From Patagioenas fasciata (Eukaryota > Chordata > Aves > Columbiformes > Columbidae), in the NCBI RefSeq assembly GCF_037038585.1, contig NC_092521.1, positions 70,112,898-70,176,897 of the forward strand: 64,000 nucleotides of DNA, in the 5' to 3' direction. The notes under the pieces were generated by a model. That model did no database searches. It had not been told where the DNA came from and was given only the letters and a program-made list of their open reading frames with translations. The translations under genes were made by a program, and so were the position numbers. This document shows, piece by piece, positions 63,049 to 64,000 of the stretch (positions are counted from its first letter, which is position 1; every line of letters starts with the position of its first letter).

Positions 63049-63745
63049 TTCTTCCTCAGCTAATTGTTATAGGACTTCAACAGGGAAGTGGTGCTTGGGC
63101 TGCTGGGAGACTGTCACTCTTATGTAGGAAGTCTCTGCAACGGTTGAGGAATGTAAAGCTTACTGGGTTTTTAATTACTGTTACTATGGTGTGTGTGTTC
63201 TAGCAAAGCGGGAAGCCTTGAAAGGCTTAGTCGAGTTTGGAAGTATCAATAATGAAATGTTGTGAGACCTTACTATTGAAGTTGAGTTGCCATGAGGAAG
63301 TATTTTATTGATCTTTGCAGAAACTGGTTGTGTGCAACATATTCTATGGCTGGTTTGGGTACTTGACATTTACTTTAACTTGCAGGTAGCTAATGTTTAT
63401 TCATCTTCTGTCCAGGCTTGTCCTTTCTTTGTCTCTTATTCCAGATCATCATAAGAAAAAGGGCTTATGTATTTTACAGTTCCTTTTGAGCTGCCATATA
63501 TTATAGGATTCTCTCAGGATATATTATAGGTCTGTCTATTTCTACAGTTGCATTCTTGCTTCTAGTTGTCTGTCCTGTAGTAGAAAAACATGGATACCCT
63601 CCCAGCTGCCCCTGTTTCATGGGAATTCAGAATGGAGGGATTACCCATGTTGATTGGCTTGGAATTTGCTTCTGTTTCTCTCATTATTATGTTTTTGATC
63701 ACAAGTATAGAGTAATTGAGTGGGAGGATTTAAGATAAATCTTAA

Positions 63746-63762
63746 TTTTTTTTTTTTTTTTT
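63746..63762. repeat. T17 homopolymer
   Basis: Seventeen consecutive T residues. Confidence 0.9.
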
Positions 63763-63847
63763 GCAAATGAGCGGTTGTAATCCTTGAAGTTGGAAGTGTG
63801 AAACTTTAGTTGGGAATGCATACATCTTATTCAGTGATCCTCTAAGG

Positions 63848-64000
63848 TGGGGGTGTCAAACTCATTTTCACTGGGGGCCACATCAACCTCGCAGTTGCCT
63901 TCAAAGGGCCGAGTATAATTTTAGAAGTAGTTACATGTAGGAGTAGTTACATCTATACAGTCCTAAAATTACACTCAGCCCTTCGAAGGCAACTGCAAGG
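63848..64000. mobile_element. hAT-like foldback MITE, cut by the window end
   Basis: The left end is TGGGGGTGTCAAACTCAT (its first two bases differ from the CA of other copies). The left arm runs to about 63928, the loop to about 63955, and the right arm continues to the window end without reaching its terminus. Both arms carry GAGTATAAT/GAGTGTAAT where the other copies have GAATGTAAT. Upstream, CTCTAAGG is the candidate left half of an 8-bp target duplication; the right half lies outside the window. Confidence 0.82.

Larger units (their letters stand above)
59607..64000 (+). other. EPB41L4B: EPB41L4B intron 2 (5' part; runs past the window)
   Basis: The intron begins with a consensus GTAAGT donor. 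No further EPB41L4B exon is visible before 64000; I looked for the HWLD-type continuation of the F1 lobe. It contains a small TIR element, a CR1 tail, an A/C-rich repeat, a polypurine stretch and part of a palindromic hAT-like element. The rest looks like unique intron sequence. Confidence 0.88.

Overview
This window is vertebrate nuclear DNA, almost certainly from a bird. Two observations support this: CR1 retrotransposon fragments are the dominant interspersed repeat, several with the usual 3' end and ATTCTRTG-type tail, and a retroviral-type LTR matches a family I know from bird genomes. There is no bacterial-style gene organisation. Nearly all open reading frames are chance or repeat-derived.

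The one gene I can support is EPB41L4B (EHM2/LULU2), a FERM-domain cytoskeletal linker, on the + strand. Coding exon 1 (4891-5178) starts inside a CpG island of about 2.3 kb that serves as promoter. Coding exon 2 (59502-59606) lies 54.3 kb downstream. Both exons are phase 0 and join in frame to give 131 residues: a basic N-terminus, a Gly/Ala-rich spacer and the start of the FERM F1 lobe. The rest of the gene lies beyond position 64000. By synteny with human 9q31 I would expect the avian Z chromosome, but this is inference.

Layout: 1-3949 is AT-rich sequence upstream of the gene, with one partial hAT-like palindromic element. 3950-6260 is the CpG island with exon 1. 5179-59501 is intron 1. 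Its first half (6-32 kb) is mostly unique sequence with two palindromic elements, simple repeats and one CR1 tail. The segment 32.5-46.6 kb is dense in transposons, with CR1 fragments in both orientations, one nested CR1 insertion and an LTR. The rest (46.6-59.5 kb) is mostly unique, with a second, reverse-oriented LTR. Intron 2 begins at 59607 and holds a small TIR element, a CR1 tail and, at the window edge, a fourth copy of the palindromic element.

The most notable observation is a small family of foldback hAT-like MITEs (four copies). The complete copy has an 8-bp target duplication. In two copies the two arms share substitutions that the other copies lack, suggesting arm-to-arm homogenisation. 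I found no tRNA, rRNA, CRISPR array or novel gene system. Repeat-family calls rest on recalled consensus features and were not searched against a library.
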